Positions 45,573-57,511 of a DNA stretch of 64,000 nt are shown here, one piece after another. Every line of letters begins with the position of its first letter. Position 1 is the stretch's first letter. The notes beneath the pieces are model-generated. The model saw only the letters and a program-made list of their open reading frames with translations, searched no databases and was not told the DNA's origin. Made by a program: the position numbers and the translations under genes. Source of the DNA: Coleophoma eucalyptorum (taxonomy: Eukaryota; Ascomycota; Leotiomycetes; Helotiales; Dermateaceae); NCBI GenBank assembly GCA_026120035.1, contig JALRME010000066.1:4500-68499 (forward strand). The letters are read 5' to 3'.

Positions 45573-46255
45573 TCAACCACGATCATGCAAACCGGTCAAA
45601 GTCTTTATGACCAACGACTTATACTCAGACAGTGGTTCAATAACCTTTCCAGGGACCTTGGCCGAGTCATCGAATCTTCGTAATGCCAGCTTTTCTTCCA
45701 AAAGAGGATCTTTACTATGAAATTCTACTTCTTCCTTAGAGAAGGCACCGCCCTGCCATGATATAAGTTTTGATTCTAAGTACATCCCGAGTTTGGTTTT
45801 GTAGGAACACCCACCTGGAGCCTGAGGGAGTTCTTGCTGATCTCAGTTAATTTGCCATAGTAGTCTTTGTCAACTGCCGTAAGATAACGCTTCGCTATCA
45901 CATGTGAACCAACGAGCCGACAAATCCTATCATTGAAACCCAACTCCCTTAAGTATTTCTCTCCAAATACATCGTGACCTCCCCGCCCAACCTGTGATCC
46001 ATTAGGTGCAATCATCATCGGCATCTGTTCGTACATTGGGATGAATTGTCCAATGTCGTGCAAAAGTGCAGCAACAATTGTATCGTCATCAGCTCCTGCT
46101 TCACGTGCCAGGTGTGCGGCTTGTAGAGCGTGCTCAAGTTGGGTGACACGTCCAGCTCCGTAGCTTCGGCTTCCCTGGACTGTGAGATAACCGAATAATT
46201 CCTCGATTAGCGCTTGTGCGCGGGCTTCGATTGATGGTAACGTCTCGCTTGACAT
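45573..46255 (-). CDS. HD-domain protein, PhnZ-like, 206 aa
   Basis: Two exons, 46255-45815 and 45752-45573, join in phase 0 (62-nt intron). The metal site is visible as QLEHALQAAHLAREAG, AALLHDIGQF and a later Asp/His region (GRGGHDVFGEKYLREL, GSHVIAKRYL). The C-terminus has the conserved LEEKLALRRFDDSAKVPG block. This arrangement resembles the mixed-valence diiron HD oxygenases of the PhnZ/TmpB type, which cleave C-P or C-C bonds, more than nucleotide phosphohydrolases. The assignment to that subgroup rests on the overall pattern and is not proven. It is cytosolic by lack of signals. Confidence 0.85.
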
Positions 46256-48596
46256 GGTGGCAGAAACTGTTTGGTAAAAGTTTTGGAATAATCAGAGGTT
46301 TGAGACTTTGCAGCTCTATTCAAGTCTTAGATCCACAGCTTTAGGGTTGAAGTATTCAGAACAGAAAGCTCAATAATTATCCGTCTAAGAGGTTAGATGA
46401 CCTACGGGTTATATACTGTAAATCCCGGTTCTCTAGAATGTAATTCAACCCTCATTTAGAATCACGTAATAGGAAAGATAAGCAACACTGAAGCTGAAAG
46501 AACCAATACTTGCAAGAAATAGTATCACGACGCGGGCCTCGGTTCTAGTATTAAGGCGACGTGCGGTGCTCGGTTCTCGGTGCTTGTATAACTAAACCTA
46601 CAACGCGGAGCTCGGTACTATTGATAATTCCTTTTTACGAATCATTATATCATATGTGGCTCGCAAGTAGTGTTGCATCCCAGACTTGGATGTAAAGTCA
46701 TGTGATGCGAGCAGTGTTTTGAGGACGTCAGTACTTTGACAAAGTTCGAGTCGAAGACTGTCAAGTCATTCAAACATGCCACTATTACTTCTCGTTCTCG
46801 GATCTGAGATTGAGTTGCTACAAAAATGGACAAGCTCCGAGGACGTGTAATAAGTATAAGGCCATGTATTAAAACCTATGCGGAGATCAAGCTTCTATTC
46901 TTCTACAAGATACACCCTGAAATCACCATACGACGAGTGATAGCAGTAAACAAGAATTTTTGCTATTTAAACGATAATTTTTAAACTACATAGGCAGTCT
47001 AATATCAAGCACTCATATGCAGCTGAATGAACGATAGAGTTTGAATGATTGGCTAGATAGCATTCCGAACAATGAGTACTAGAACTATGAAATATTTTTC
47101 AGTAAATGAGCTCGATATTGAGCTAAGTAAATTTGAAGGTTCCAAAAATTTCAAAGTTGGATCGCATCTTTGAGGCCCTGTTTTAAAGTGTTGCTTCCTT
47201 CAACAAGCAAAATAACCAACAGCAAAGTCCCCATCTCCTAAGGAGATCCTATCTTACACTATATGCCATTCCAAAATCCTTCTAGACATATCTATAAGTT
47301 ACGTAGGCATTGATGAAAAAAATACTATGTTCATTACCAAAACTGTGACAATACTATCGACATCGGTATAAAAAGTCATCGCGCTACAGAATCTGGCCGA
47401 AACTTGCTGGGAGCCGAACATGATAGTACAGAAGATAGAACACAGCGACCCGAAACTTGCATATCCCCCTCAGCCTCTTTTTGCTTCGTTTTTCAATTCT
47501 TTTCAATACCAGTTACCATAACAGATTAGCCTCCAGCCTTTCGCATCGAACGCGGGGTTTAAGTCTTATGACCTTCAACACAATCCTATACATGTATTAT
47601 CTGGACCCGTAGGACAATTTGTATCAACGACTTTAATTATGTATTTTAGACTATTTGATGTCACACTGCACTACTGTTGGCCGCAACAAACGATGGATAT
47701 TCCTACATTTCAGTAGTATTCTCCATCAAAGCGCCCATCAGCCTTGAAGACTAAATTATCTGTATCTCCTTCACTTTCATGCTCAATGATGCTTGCCTTG
47801 CTAATAAAATAAGTATCCCCGGCTAATAACCTCCGTTTCTGACCCATCTCGTCTGTCAAGACATGGATACCTGTAATACCTGTATTATTTAATTAGTACT
47901 GAAGTACTAAGGACTAAATAGGGTTAGGTGATCGAACCTTTGAGAACGATATTGTAGACTGAAATGAATATTGCGTAAATTGTACAGGCTCCCTCGACGT
48001 AAGTCTCAGCAGGCTTAATGAGACTGGGAACTTGACACCTGATCCATTGGAAGTCTTGCTACCAAATAGTTCAATTGAATAGGGTTAGTGTAATATAACA
48101 GATTTGATCTTGCTGCCCTAAGTACAGCCAGGACATATAAATTTCTAAATTTGTTACCCCTTTCTCTGCTTTTTGGAAGTTGGTTCCAGAGGGGGGTGAG
48201 CGATGAAGTTCTATGGGCATCTTTCTAGTTGAATAGAGTGAAGAAGCTTTGTCCTCGATGATTTTCACTATGGGTAAGACAGGTGAATTCTTTCTTGGAC
48301 CTTTTGTGTATTAAATATGTGTTCCTGTGGTGCAGTCCTGTTCGTACTATTCAGGAATGGAAGTACGGTCCGCATAGTTCGCTCAGTATTACTATTTTGA
48401 GATAGGTTTGGCGTCACTTGATTGTTTGCACTTTACTAAGAACGAGCTGTGTATCACGTCTTGTCTATCTAGACTAGGACGAATCAAGTTCCTTTAGTCA
48501 CTTCATTTGATATGTTATGTATAACTTATACCCCGAATAAATAATTTTCTATATATAGATAGTAATTTTAATGCCCAATATACTATCCAAACATTG
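46256..48596. other. 2.3-kb AT-rich gene-free stretch
   Basis: No reading frame with a recognisable product, no terminal repeats and no RNA gene seen. Confidence 0.5.
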
Positions 48597-50580
48597 TCAC
48601 TCACCATTTTTCGAACATAACACCCATCCAAAAAGGCCCAGTGCGGCCCGAGTTATCCATCCGCCACCAAGTCTCCTTCATAATATCACCCATCATCTGA
48701 ATCGACCGAACTGAAAAATGTTCGCTAAATCTATCGTAAGCTGCATTATTGAAGCTCTTGCCTGCTGCACAATATTGACTTCATTATAGAAGTCATTAGT
48801 ATTTGAGTCGTTACTAATTCTCGATTGTACCCCAAGGTACTTTGATATATCAGCAGAGAGATGATTCAAATACCAATTCGGGCTGCCGAACAACCGGCCC
48901 TCTAGTGTCGGATGCCTTAGCTCACCTACAACCGCAAGCAAAATAATAGGAATGAGAGCGTGGTTATGCGGCCCCGACACGTTCTCCTCGCTAAGCAATT
49001 CGAGGATGTGCACCAACAAGGAAGCGAGCTATCTATCTTTCATAGCTTCCCGTGAATTAATCGAACTTAGCCATACTTCCCAAGGGGAAAGCGATGTAGT
49101 TAAACAAATGCACGCTTCTATAAGATCGGGAAAGGCGCGGTAAAGTAATAGACGGCCCGCTAGTCTCACACCCTCCTCGGCCGAAATAAACTTGGCCGCC
49201 GAGACATTGCAGTTCTCAAGCGGTAACAGTTCAGATTCTGCCGAAGACGCAAGATTGAGGAGGTCAGTTTCAAGTGTGGCGGCGTACCTTCATCTTGTAG
49301 CGACTACATGATAATTTTCGAGTCAGGAAACGAGCGCATATTCAATATACGGTAGCGTTGTCGTCTCAAAGGCGCCCCTACACGACCGACCAACAGATGG
49401 GTTCTTGCAGAGGTCCCAGTCCAAGGATGAGAGTATCTCGACTCGGAAATCAGAGCGGTCCCAAGAATATTATGCTCGTCAATAAGGGGTGGCTCGGCCA
49501 TTTCATCCCTCGCAACAAACGCTAGTACCATGTACCTGTACACAAATGCTTCAGAGAAAAAACGATTACTACGTTGTACAATAGCGTCGCTTGCTGAGTC
49601 GCGGTTCAATCTCGATCTAAGCATCGATAAGGCCATACGGTAGTGTTCGATACCGCGATGACTAGGCTGAAGCCAAGAGGAGGTATTCCCTAGTATCAGG
49701 AGAGTGAATAAGACCTCATCTATATATTTCTGAGCCTCATAGGGACCTTTAAGTCCACGAGTAATTAAATCCAGGGCTTCTCTGCGGGCAGCAATTTTTT
49801 ATTTTTTAATATCTGGACACTGTTGTAGAAGTTACGAGCCGGAACAAACTCGGATACAGCAATGGGTAAGTGATGATTGCTATTTGCTTCAGGGATCAAT
49901 CGATATGGACGAGTAAACGGTTATTGCCACCCTTACAACATATCTAAGTAGTCAGCTGTCATTTTAATGGCTTCAGGCAAGAGCAAGAGCATTTATAATC
50001 TGGTAGTCAGCAATAGAAGCTATATTTAGTAGTCTCAGTAATTACTTAGAAATGCCATCACCTTTTTTACCTGTTAAACCATACAGCTATTTTCATATAC
50101 TATCTTATTATCAGGTGTTTCAGGGGTTCCACTTGATAAAACTAGACAGATCTTGTTCGATGAAAGGCACCGAAGAACGGTGTACTAGTCATAGTCGTAC
50201 AGTGACAATGTGATCTAATGACTAGACTTAAGGGTTATTATCATACTTTCAATCTCAGCAACAAAAGCTTCGCCAAACCAAAATCATGGTCTCATCTCCC
50301 GGCGTCCACTGCCACCAGACGTCTGTCTTAATTGGTACATGAGGAGAGCTAAATCATTAAAAAAAGTGGTTTTAAGCTCTAATGTCTTTTTGGCAGGATT
50401 GAGAAACTTGTAGCCAAAAACTGGAGTTGCGGAAACTATGGTCTCGATGTTGTTGCCGATAGCAGGAATAAGGGAGCCATAGGTCGGTGAAGAAGTATTA
50501 CCAATGTTGAAGCCGGCAACAGTTGTATCAAAAAATTGATAGAAAGTAGAGTTGCAAATGTTGCCGATATACTCATTAAT
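48597..50580 (-). pseudogene. Decayed fungal transcription-factor gene (Fungal_trans_2-like)
   Basis: Pieces in different minus-strand frames follow the order of a Zn2Cys6 factor lacking its DNA-binding end. About 50580-50300 reads FYQFFDTTVAGFNIGNTSSP and SLIPAIGNNIETIVSAT. About 49790-49310 reads EALDLITRGLKGPYEAQKYI, then HPWTGTSARTHLLVGRV. About 49270-49080 reads LETDLLNLASSAESELLPLE, then AGRLLLYRAFPDLI. About 49019-48600 ends with IMKETWWRMDNSGRTGPFW. At least three frame changes and stops separate them, more than splicing explains. Calling it Fungal_trans_2 rests on these short similarities. Confidence 0.5.
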
Positions 50581-50689
50581 GATTGAGGTTATGTTTTTGT
50601 AACGTCACGGTAAGACTATAACGATGCACGCTAGGACTCTGGAGCTTATATTTACTTAGGGTTAAGCTTGTGAAATACGTCACCTATAT

Positions 50690-50790
50690 TTTTTCAAATG
50701 TAAAATCTATCCAAAAGGACCTAGTCCGGCTCGAGTTTATCTATCAGCATCCAAATCTCCTTCATGATAACCACCGTACTCGCGTGTTGA
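50690..50790 (-). pseudogene. Fragment of a second copy of the same 3' end
   Basis: About 90 bp here align to 48610-48690 in the same orientation (ATCCAAAAGGACCTAGTCCGG against ATCCAAAAAGGCCCAGTGCGG, then CTCCTTCATRAT in both). Translated, this gives IMKEIW against IMKETW. It looks like the tail of a tandem paralogue lying upstream of the first relic. Confidence 0.5.
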
Positions 50791-50799
50791 TATGTTGAT

Positions 50800-51389
50800 T
50801 AACCTTCAAAGAATCACCGTTGCCTTACTTATACAGTTAAAATATAGGGAAAAAGATTTAAAAGCCCTATATCTCCCCTGCAAAGTTAAAAAAAAGATCT
50901 ATATACCCTCCTCCGTCTTCCTACCGCCTACGTTGCCCTTATGGTCGCTCCTACCTCTATATAGCTATTCGTATGGGCGACGGTATTTTCTGACGTTATA
51001 GTCTTATTTCACATACATACTACAACGACTACCCGGCGTCTTGTACGTCGACTATCCTCCTTCCCAAATCGCTCTCTCTTTGGTCTCCTGCGGGGAATCC
51101 TCGTCGGCCCTAAGGTTTGAGATATTGACTAGTGGTATTAGTATAGTATAGGTTATTGCCTAAGTCGCTAGAGACAATAATAATAATAATAAGAACGGAG
51201 CTAAGTCGAGTCCTATACAGAGGATAATATAGTATACTCGTAAGGAATACTATTTTCTTGGTATCGGCGATATATATAGGTTCTTACTACTAGGTTAATA
51301 AGATAGATTAACCTATTAGGTTAAAATATCCTATCTTCTATCCGAGAGGATAGCTAAAGTCTATTGCTTTAGACCTACTATCTTCCTTT
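50800..51389. other. RIP-like AT-rich flank of the MULE relic
   Basis: No protein recognisable; a short (AAT)n run lies at about 51174-51192. Confidence 0.45.
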
Positions 51390-52480
51390 ATTAATAACGA
51401 CCTCGATAGTAGGCGCTATAGTTTGTGGTAGGCAAGAAGCACTTGAGTAGTAGCTAGCCTCTATACTCGTTCCTTTATTACTCGATAAAAGACGCTATCA
51501 AGGAGGTCTATTATAGAGAGCTCTGTATCGAGCTTAAGAATAGAATTCTAAGATTCGATAATATTACTAGTATCTTAGCTATATTGATAGCTAGTAAATA
51601 AAGCCTCGACCCACTTTTCAGTCTTAGTAGCTTAAATCTAAGCTACTACTTCTTTTTTCTCTTAACGAAGTTTTTATAAGGCCTCGTCGTATTTAAGCTA
51701 TACAGGAGCCTAGGCAATAGCCCAAAATAAGGACTTTAATGCCTTTCCAAACTTGGTTACACAGTTCTTCTTGACTTAGTAGTAATACTAGGCTACCGCC
51801 GTTACCAAAGGACTAAGGACTCTCTTTATCTAAAGAAGCCCCTTATCTCTATCCTGTAAGAGGGTAAAGGCCTCTATAGAGATCTCTAGAATAGCCTAAC
51901 GAAGATATTAAAAGTACTAAGACCACGAGTTTTGATTCTCTAACTCTATAATAGCTTAAGCAAGAAGAAATCCTTCGCCGTAGGTATTAAGGCCAATAGC
52001 TAATAATGAGGTAAGTACAAAACGGGCTATAAAAAGGTATTATCGACTACAACGAGTCTATAATATAGAGCAGAAGATATTCGAGACACAATCAAACAAA
52101 CAAAGATCATTTGACCTACTATAATAATATAAATTACTCGACAGACTCTCTCGACGAGTAATTTGTAAATAGGTAATAGTTGAAAGTTATTTTACTACTT
52201 TATAATATCTGAGTCTAAGAGCCTTAAAAGATATTCTTAGCCCTGTTATAGTTAATCTCCTCTATAAATTAGATACGTAGGAGGTCTAAAATCTCTTATA
52301 GGAAAGTCTTCTTCGTTATAGTGAGGCAACGAGAGACTACTACGTATAGCAATTCCTTTTGAGAAGCAGAAGAGAACTTCCTTTGTCCCGATCTAGTATA
52401 GTGGTGCTCTCCTTCGTCAATAGAGAGCACCTAGATGTCGTCTTATAGAGATGTACGGTTGTACTGGCTATAGCTATCTT
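51390..52480 (-). mobile_element. Mutator-like (MULE) transposase relic, RIP-degraded
   Basis: Reading the minus strand from about 52050 downward gives LLAIGLNTYGEGFLLA, then ENQNSW at about 51935. A phosphate-rich middle follows, then WVEALFTSY at about 51610 and SNIIES/NSILKLDTELS with IDLLDSVFYRVIKERV at about 51570-51460. This is the conserved C-terminal half of fungal MULE transposases. Numerous TAG/TAA codons replace expected Gln, Trp or Arg codons. Terminal inverted repeats were not located. The sequence between 50800 and 52720 has the same RIP-like composition, so the element may once have spanned it. Confidence 0.75.
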
Positions 52481-52799
52481 CGCCGTAGACCTAGGACGCT
52501 CGACCTATATCCCGACGCTTTATTGGGAAGATAAATTTGGCCTTTATAGCCTAGTTATCTAAGGCTAGGACTTCAGAGTCAAGGTCGACAAACTCGGCCC
52601 CGTCGACTGGGACTAAGAATAGCGATAGCGAGGTTATTTCTTCCTAGAAAAAGGGGGGGTGGTGGGGTGGTAGCGAGGTTTACGGTAGTAGTGTAGTAGC
52701 GATAACAGGGATAGCCTCAAGTTGGATGTTCAAAGCCATGTAGTAGCAGAATTCTATAAGAGGCTTAGCGTGGGTACATGAATCTTTCGCCCTAAAATA

Positions 52800-53238
52800 T
52801 ATAACGTATTCCACGAGCGAATGAGCTATACATGCGAGTGAGCCACTTAAAAATACACTAACATTTACGATTGTTATATTGTTGTATCCAGATAACTTTT
52901 ATTCACAGGCCTATTAAACTTCATATTCATAATATTCACTTTATATTCTAAGAGAATCTCACGTTTCAGGCCTACGTAACATGGTATTAGATAAGAAAAT
53001 AAGGAAAGGTAAATGCAATGTTCATTTAGACCCTAAATTTTGTATCTTAAGAAATATAAATTATACAAACTTAGGGATTCAAAAATTGGTTCCAAGTTTA
53101 TTGAAGAGACTATATGTAGAGCATTGGGAATTTCTATTAAAGATTTACAGATAGAAGGATATACAAACTGTAAATTTTGGTGTCTGTTCAAATAACTCAT
53201 TCGCTTGTGTGGCTCATTCGCTTGTGAAATACGTTAAT
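52800..53238. mobile_element. MITE-like element, about 0.44 kb, with pogo-type ends
   Basis: The left end (52800-52848) and the reverse complement of the right end (53191-53238) share ATAACGTATTYCAC, then RAGCGAATGAGC and a second GCGARTGAG unit. The motif AAGCGAATGAG is repeated at 17-bp spacing within the right end. The same 17-bp arrangement (AAGCGRATGGCCC twice) stands at the left end of the pogo relic at 494. The inside is AT-rich and non-coding. Together these features fit a non-autonomous element mobilised by a Fot1/pogo transposase. A TA target-site duplication is compatible but not certain. Confidence 0.6.
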
Positions 53239-53446
53239 AACTGATTTGATTAAGTTATCAATTTTTTTGACTACTCATACAGACAAAGTAGATCGAGTGT
53301 GGGGGAGGGGGGAGGGATTCACAAAAACTTATCCAACGCACCGGTAGGGAAGATAATTGTGTCGTATGTATCGAAGTAACGAATTTAGATCTTAGTGAAC
53401 GTAGGTAATGTAGTTTGAAGAACAAACCTAACAAGAGTCTATGGCT

Positions 53447-54733
53447 CTACTCTGGACCCTCATCATCCCAGAAAGCAAAGCACCGAACCTCAACACTTGT
53501 TCTTGGGTCACCGTAGTCACCTTGGCCCTGAAGGGGGAAAGAAGAGTGTACCGCACACTTCGCTCGCCCGTCGTTCTTAGAGTCGAAGATTTTGAACACC
53601 CATGCCTCCTCCGGTGTCATGTCACTGGCATAATACCACTTCTGGTTGGGATTATGTGCTAGATTGGTGACCTCGTACCGGGCCGCCCTATCCCCATTAG
53701 ATGAGTATTCGGCTCTGGCCTTGTGGGCCAGGTTCTTTGATACATTTCCATACTCGCCCGCGCCTGGAGGTGGCAAGTTGGCGACCACGGTACGGAAATC
53801 ATTCTCATCGACCGAGCGGAAATCACAAAATGCCAAGGGGTCGCGCTTTACAGTCTTCTCAATCGGCGCCCATGCGTTTATGATAGCCCACCTCTTCTTA
53901 ATCCTTTTGCTCGCCTCCTCCTCTGGAAGATTCAAGAACAAGATTTGTTCTGCGCCGCGATATGATTGATCAACGTGGACAAATCTCTATATTGTGTCAG
54001 TGGAATCTTGCTTGTACCGTGCATTCAACAAACTCAAACATACCGCGGGGTTGTTGAGCGTAACAAATTCCGTATCGTCTTTATCCTTAGCATCATCAAC
54101 AGAAGCAGCATGTGTAGCGCGTCGACACATGTGCGAAACAATATGGACTTCTGAAGCACCAGTACTGTGTCGCAAGGAATCTTAGTCTCCAGACAAGTAT
54201 GTGCTGCTAAAGGATTATCTTACACTTTCTTAATCATCCCTTTGACCTCAGGATAGTAAATCACTTTCATTTCCTCGTCGTCCGCAAAGTTCTTCACTCC
54301 TGAAACATGATTGATCATTTCAAATCCACAATTGTCGATCTTGAACTCGTCACGCAAAGAGCGCATATCATTGATAGTAGCATCGTGAGGAACGTGCTTC
54401 CTGCGCTTTTCGAACGCAGTGCCTGGGTAGGTTTGAACGATGCCGCCATCCTTTAGCTCTAAATAATAATAGAGCGTCCGTTTAGGTGTTAGCCAAAGAG
54501 CGTGATACATCAAAATCAAAGTATAAAACCTCCATAAGTTGGTTATTGCTATCGAAAGCAGCTGTTTAGGCTATTTCGATTAAAAGTTGCCGGCTGAGGA
54601 GAGATTTCTCAAAACTCCTTCAATGGTGAGATGGAGTACTCTGGAAACGCATTAGCTCGTGACTATACTGCAAATTCTGTAATGAACATACCACAGTTGG
54701 TTCCAATGGCAAGGCGACAGTAGCGGTAGCCAT
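53447..54733 (-). CDS. CmcJ/NvfI/AsaB-family oxidoreductase
   Basis: The conserved core is on three exons: 54224 upward to about 54519, 54164-54044 and 53986-53447 (stop). Their order is CGFEMINHVSGVKNFADDE, IYYPEVKGMIKK, TGASEVHIVSHMCRR, RFVHVDQSYRGAEQI, WAIINAWAPIEKTVKRDPLA, WYYASDMTPEEAWVFKIFDS and SVEVRCFAFWDDEG. A first exon 54733-54692 (MATATVALPLEPTV) is likely, but its junction with the next is unresolved. This fold is known from AsaB, GA4-desaturase-like and NvfI/EfuI proteins in fungal metabolite clusters, acting in hydroxylation, desaturation or isomerisation. It diverges from the MFS transporter. The exact reaction is unknown. Confidence 0.8.
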
Positions 54734-55413
54734 GTTCATAAAAAAACCACTTTACGTTATGGTGGTTTAGAGACACCGTGAGATTGTGGTATATAAGCAA
54801 CAGAGCCTCTCTTCACATGTAAATTATAACTGTAGGCCTTATATAACCATAGTGCACTGGGCAAATTGGTATCGAAGATCCTTATACTGATTGGCGGTTT
54901 GGTACTGTGATGAAGCGATTTTCTTGAAGAGTCGGTACACGACCACCGAACCATGTAGACAACGGGAATGAAACTAGCTTATTTATCGAGTTAGTCAATA
55001 TGACGCTGCATATGAAGATTCAGTGATATTGAAGCGGAGGACCCGGTGTTCGACCGCCGGACGGATTAGCAGGAGTCTGGTGAGCCCTGAGTAACCCAGG
55101 TACCGGAAAGACTAGCTAGTTTGACCGTTTGATTCGGTTAGCCTAACTCCTGGCATAATACCAGTAATCATGATGTTCAAGATGCGGTATTCTTACGCCG
55201 AGTGACCCGAATAACCGAAAAGAACGACCAGCTTGAATACTGGAGCTGGTAAACCTGACTCGGGGCACGAGAACCAGTGCTCGCTTCATGGAGATTAAGC
55301 CAAGTTAAGACAAATTCTAAGATGGCACAGAGACCAAAGGGTCGCCTCCGCGCCTCGGAAATCTGAAGTGCAAGTTTTCTGACAACGTTGCTCTCTGGCT
55401 TCATGTTCCCACA
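54734..55413. promoter_or_regulatory. Divergent promoter region between the CmcJ-like and MFS genes
   Basis: 680 bp between two start codons facing away from each other, with no coding signal. Shared control of both genes is plausible. No known regulator site could be assigned. Confidence 0.4.
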
Positions 55414-57511
55414 ATGGCTATAGCTGAATTTTCTCTTACACAAAATCATCACATCATGCAAGAGTCGAAAGAGAACGAACGCGATCATCGTGAATTTGTG
55501 GAGTCCTCGCTCTACACAGGCAGTAATACCTCTCATCACAAGATACCTGACCTCGAGAAGATTGCACAAATAAAGGTTGCACATGGTGATCTCCAGTTGC
55601 ACGATGATGATAGTGTGACTGTGAAAACGTGGGCTATCGTTGTGGTAGGATAGTCTTCCCACACGACTTTCAACTACTCCTGACAATTTTCACAGGTGCT
55701 CGCAGCGTCTTATGGCATCTCGTTCTGGCCTGTCCCATTTTTTAGCACCATTCAATCCGAAATAGCAATGGAATTCGGCTCTCGAGCGGCTGAGGGAACA
55801 TGGCTCACATCTGTATACAGCTTGGGCGGTACAATTGCGTTCATGGTTTGCGGCGCTAACAGCGACTTGTTTGGCCGTAGAGCGTTCATCTTGCTGGGTA
55901 ACATCATTGTGTTGATCGGATCTATCCTTGGTGGAACATCTCACTCAATAAGTCAGTCGATTGCCGCTCATGCCTTACTTGGATTTGGTGGAGGCAACTG
56001 CCAGATAGCGACGTTTGCGCTTCCGGAGTTGTTGCCCAACAAGTGGAGACATGTTGGGGTTGTCATCGCTGACGCCGGCGTCTATATGGATGTTATTATA
56101 GGTCCTGTTGTATCGCGCGTCGCATATAAGAATAGTGCGGTATGGCATGCATGCCCACTAGGTGATACAAGCGTATGCTAACAGACTTCTAGTGGAGATG
56201 GGGTTACTGGGGTATGACTATAACACAAGGCATCTCGTTTGTAATTCTTCTATTCTGTGGTTAGTCTATGAGGGATATTTTCTACTTTTACATAGATGAT
56301 GCTGACGAGGTGGACAGAGCTCCTGAACTATCTTTTCTGCGTGTTGTTGGCTAAAGGTTCTAACATAAACAAAAGTTTACTTCCCACCGAAGCATCCAAG
56401 AGGCATTCCCTGGGGTCAGGCTCTTCGAGATCTTGATTACGTCGGCATGGTCAGCTTCGCTGCCGCTACGGCAATGATCCTATGCGGAATTGTCTATGTA
56501 CAACTGGTTCCCTCGAACTCACCCACAGTCATCGGGCTACTTGTAGCTGGGTTCATCTCACTGATATTCTTTGCTGTTTGGGAGACCTTCAACAAAAAGC
56601 TCAAAGAGCCCCTCGTACCAACAAGACTATTTACCGCAAACAAGGGTCGGTCCTTAACCGCTCCTTTCATCTGTGGCTTCGTCGTTACTATGTTTTACTA
56701 CGCAAACAACATTACGTGGCCGACCATGGTTGGCATATATTTTACAGATGCATCTACTGCACCACATATTGTATACTGGCTCGCAACCGTTCAGGGGTTT
56801 GGAATTTTTACTGGAGCAATGCTCTTAACTCTACTGGGAAAATCTATTCAGCATTGGAAATTCCAGATGGGTGTCCCAATCACTCTCATGACGTTTTTTG
56901 GCGGTCTGGGCGCCTACGTAACGCCTGAAACGGAGAATCTAGGAATTTGTTTTGCATTCATGTCATCCCTGTTCTATGGGTACGCCCAGTACTTATCTAT
57001 TGCGTATATCCAATTTGGTGCAGAGCAGACTGAGCTTGGTATTGCTGGTGGGCTTGCAGGCGTCGCCAGATACGCTGGCGGTGCCGTTGCTGTCACTTTG
57101 TTTTCAACCATATTATCTACGGTTCAGACAAGTTGGGCAAAAGTTCATGTCGTTGCGGCAGCAGAGGCAGCAGGTGCTTCTACCGACACTGCTAACGCTG
57201 TCCTCGCTGCCCTCCCCTTGGGAATTACAGCTCTGGAGAAGATACAAGACTTGACAACAGCCGTATCTGAAGCAGCCGGCGCAGCATTCGTGCAGAGTTA
57301 CGTGGAGGGCATCAGGTGAGATCGTTCCGGAGTTCTTAAATCCAAGCATACTGACATATCATACAGGAAAGTTGCATTTGCGTCAATTAGCTTTGGCACA
57401 GTTGCAACTATTGCTTGTTTCTTCTTGGAGGATATTGGGCCAAAGATGAATAATCGAATTGAAGTGTTTCTTGAAAACGACGTTCAAGCAGAAAAGAACG
57501 TGTACCACTAG
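55414..57511 (+). CDS. MFS transporter, TRI12/DHA2-like, 608 aa
   Basis: Five exons fit: 55414-55644, 55696-56139, 56193-56259, 56376-57315 and 57367-57511. A 77-residue polar N-terminus precedes the membrane part. The first helices start at VLAASYGISFWPVPFFSTIQ. Motif A is GANSDLFGRRAFI, and helix-rich segments continue to ASISFGTVATIACFFLEDIG near the end. The length, long N-terminus and WGYWGMT and WPTM elements match the fungal trichothecene-efflux (TRI12) group of 14-helix drug/H+ antiporters in the plasma membrane. In this context it probably exports the product of the neighbouring oxidative genes, which is inference. Confidence 0.88.
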
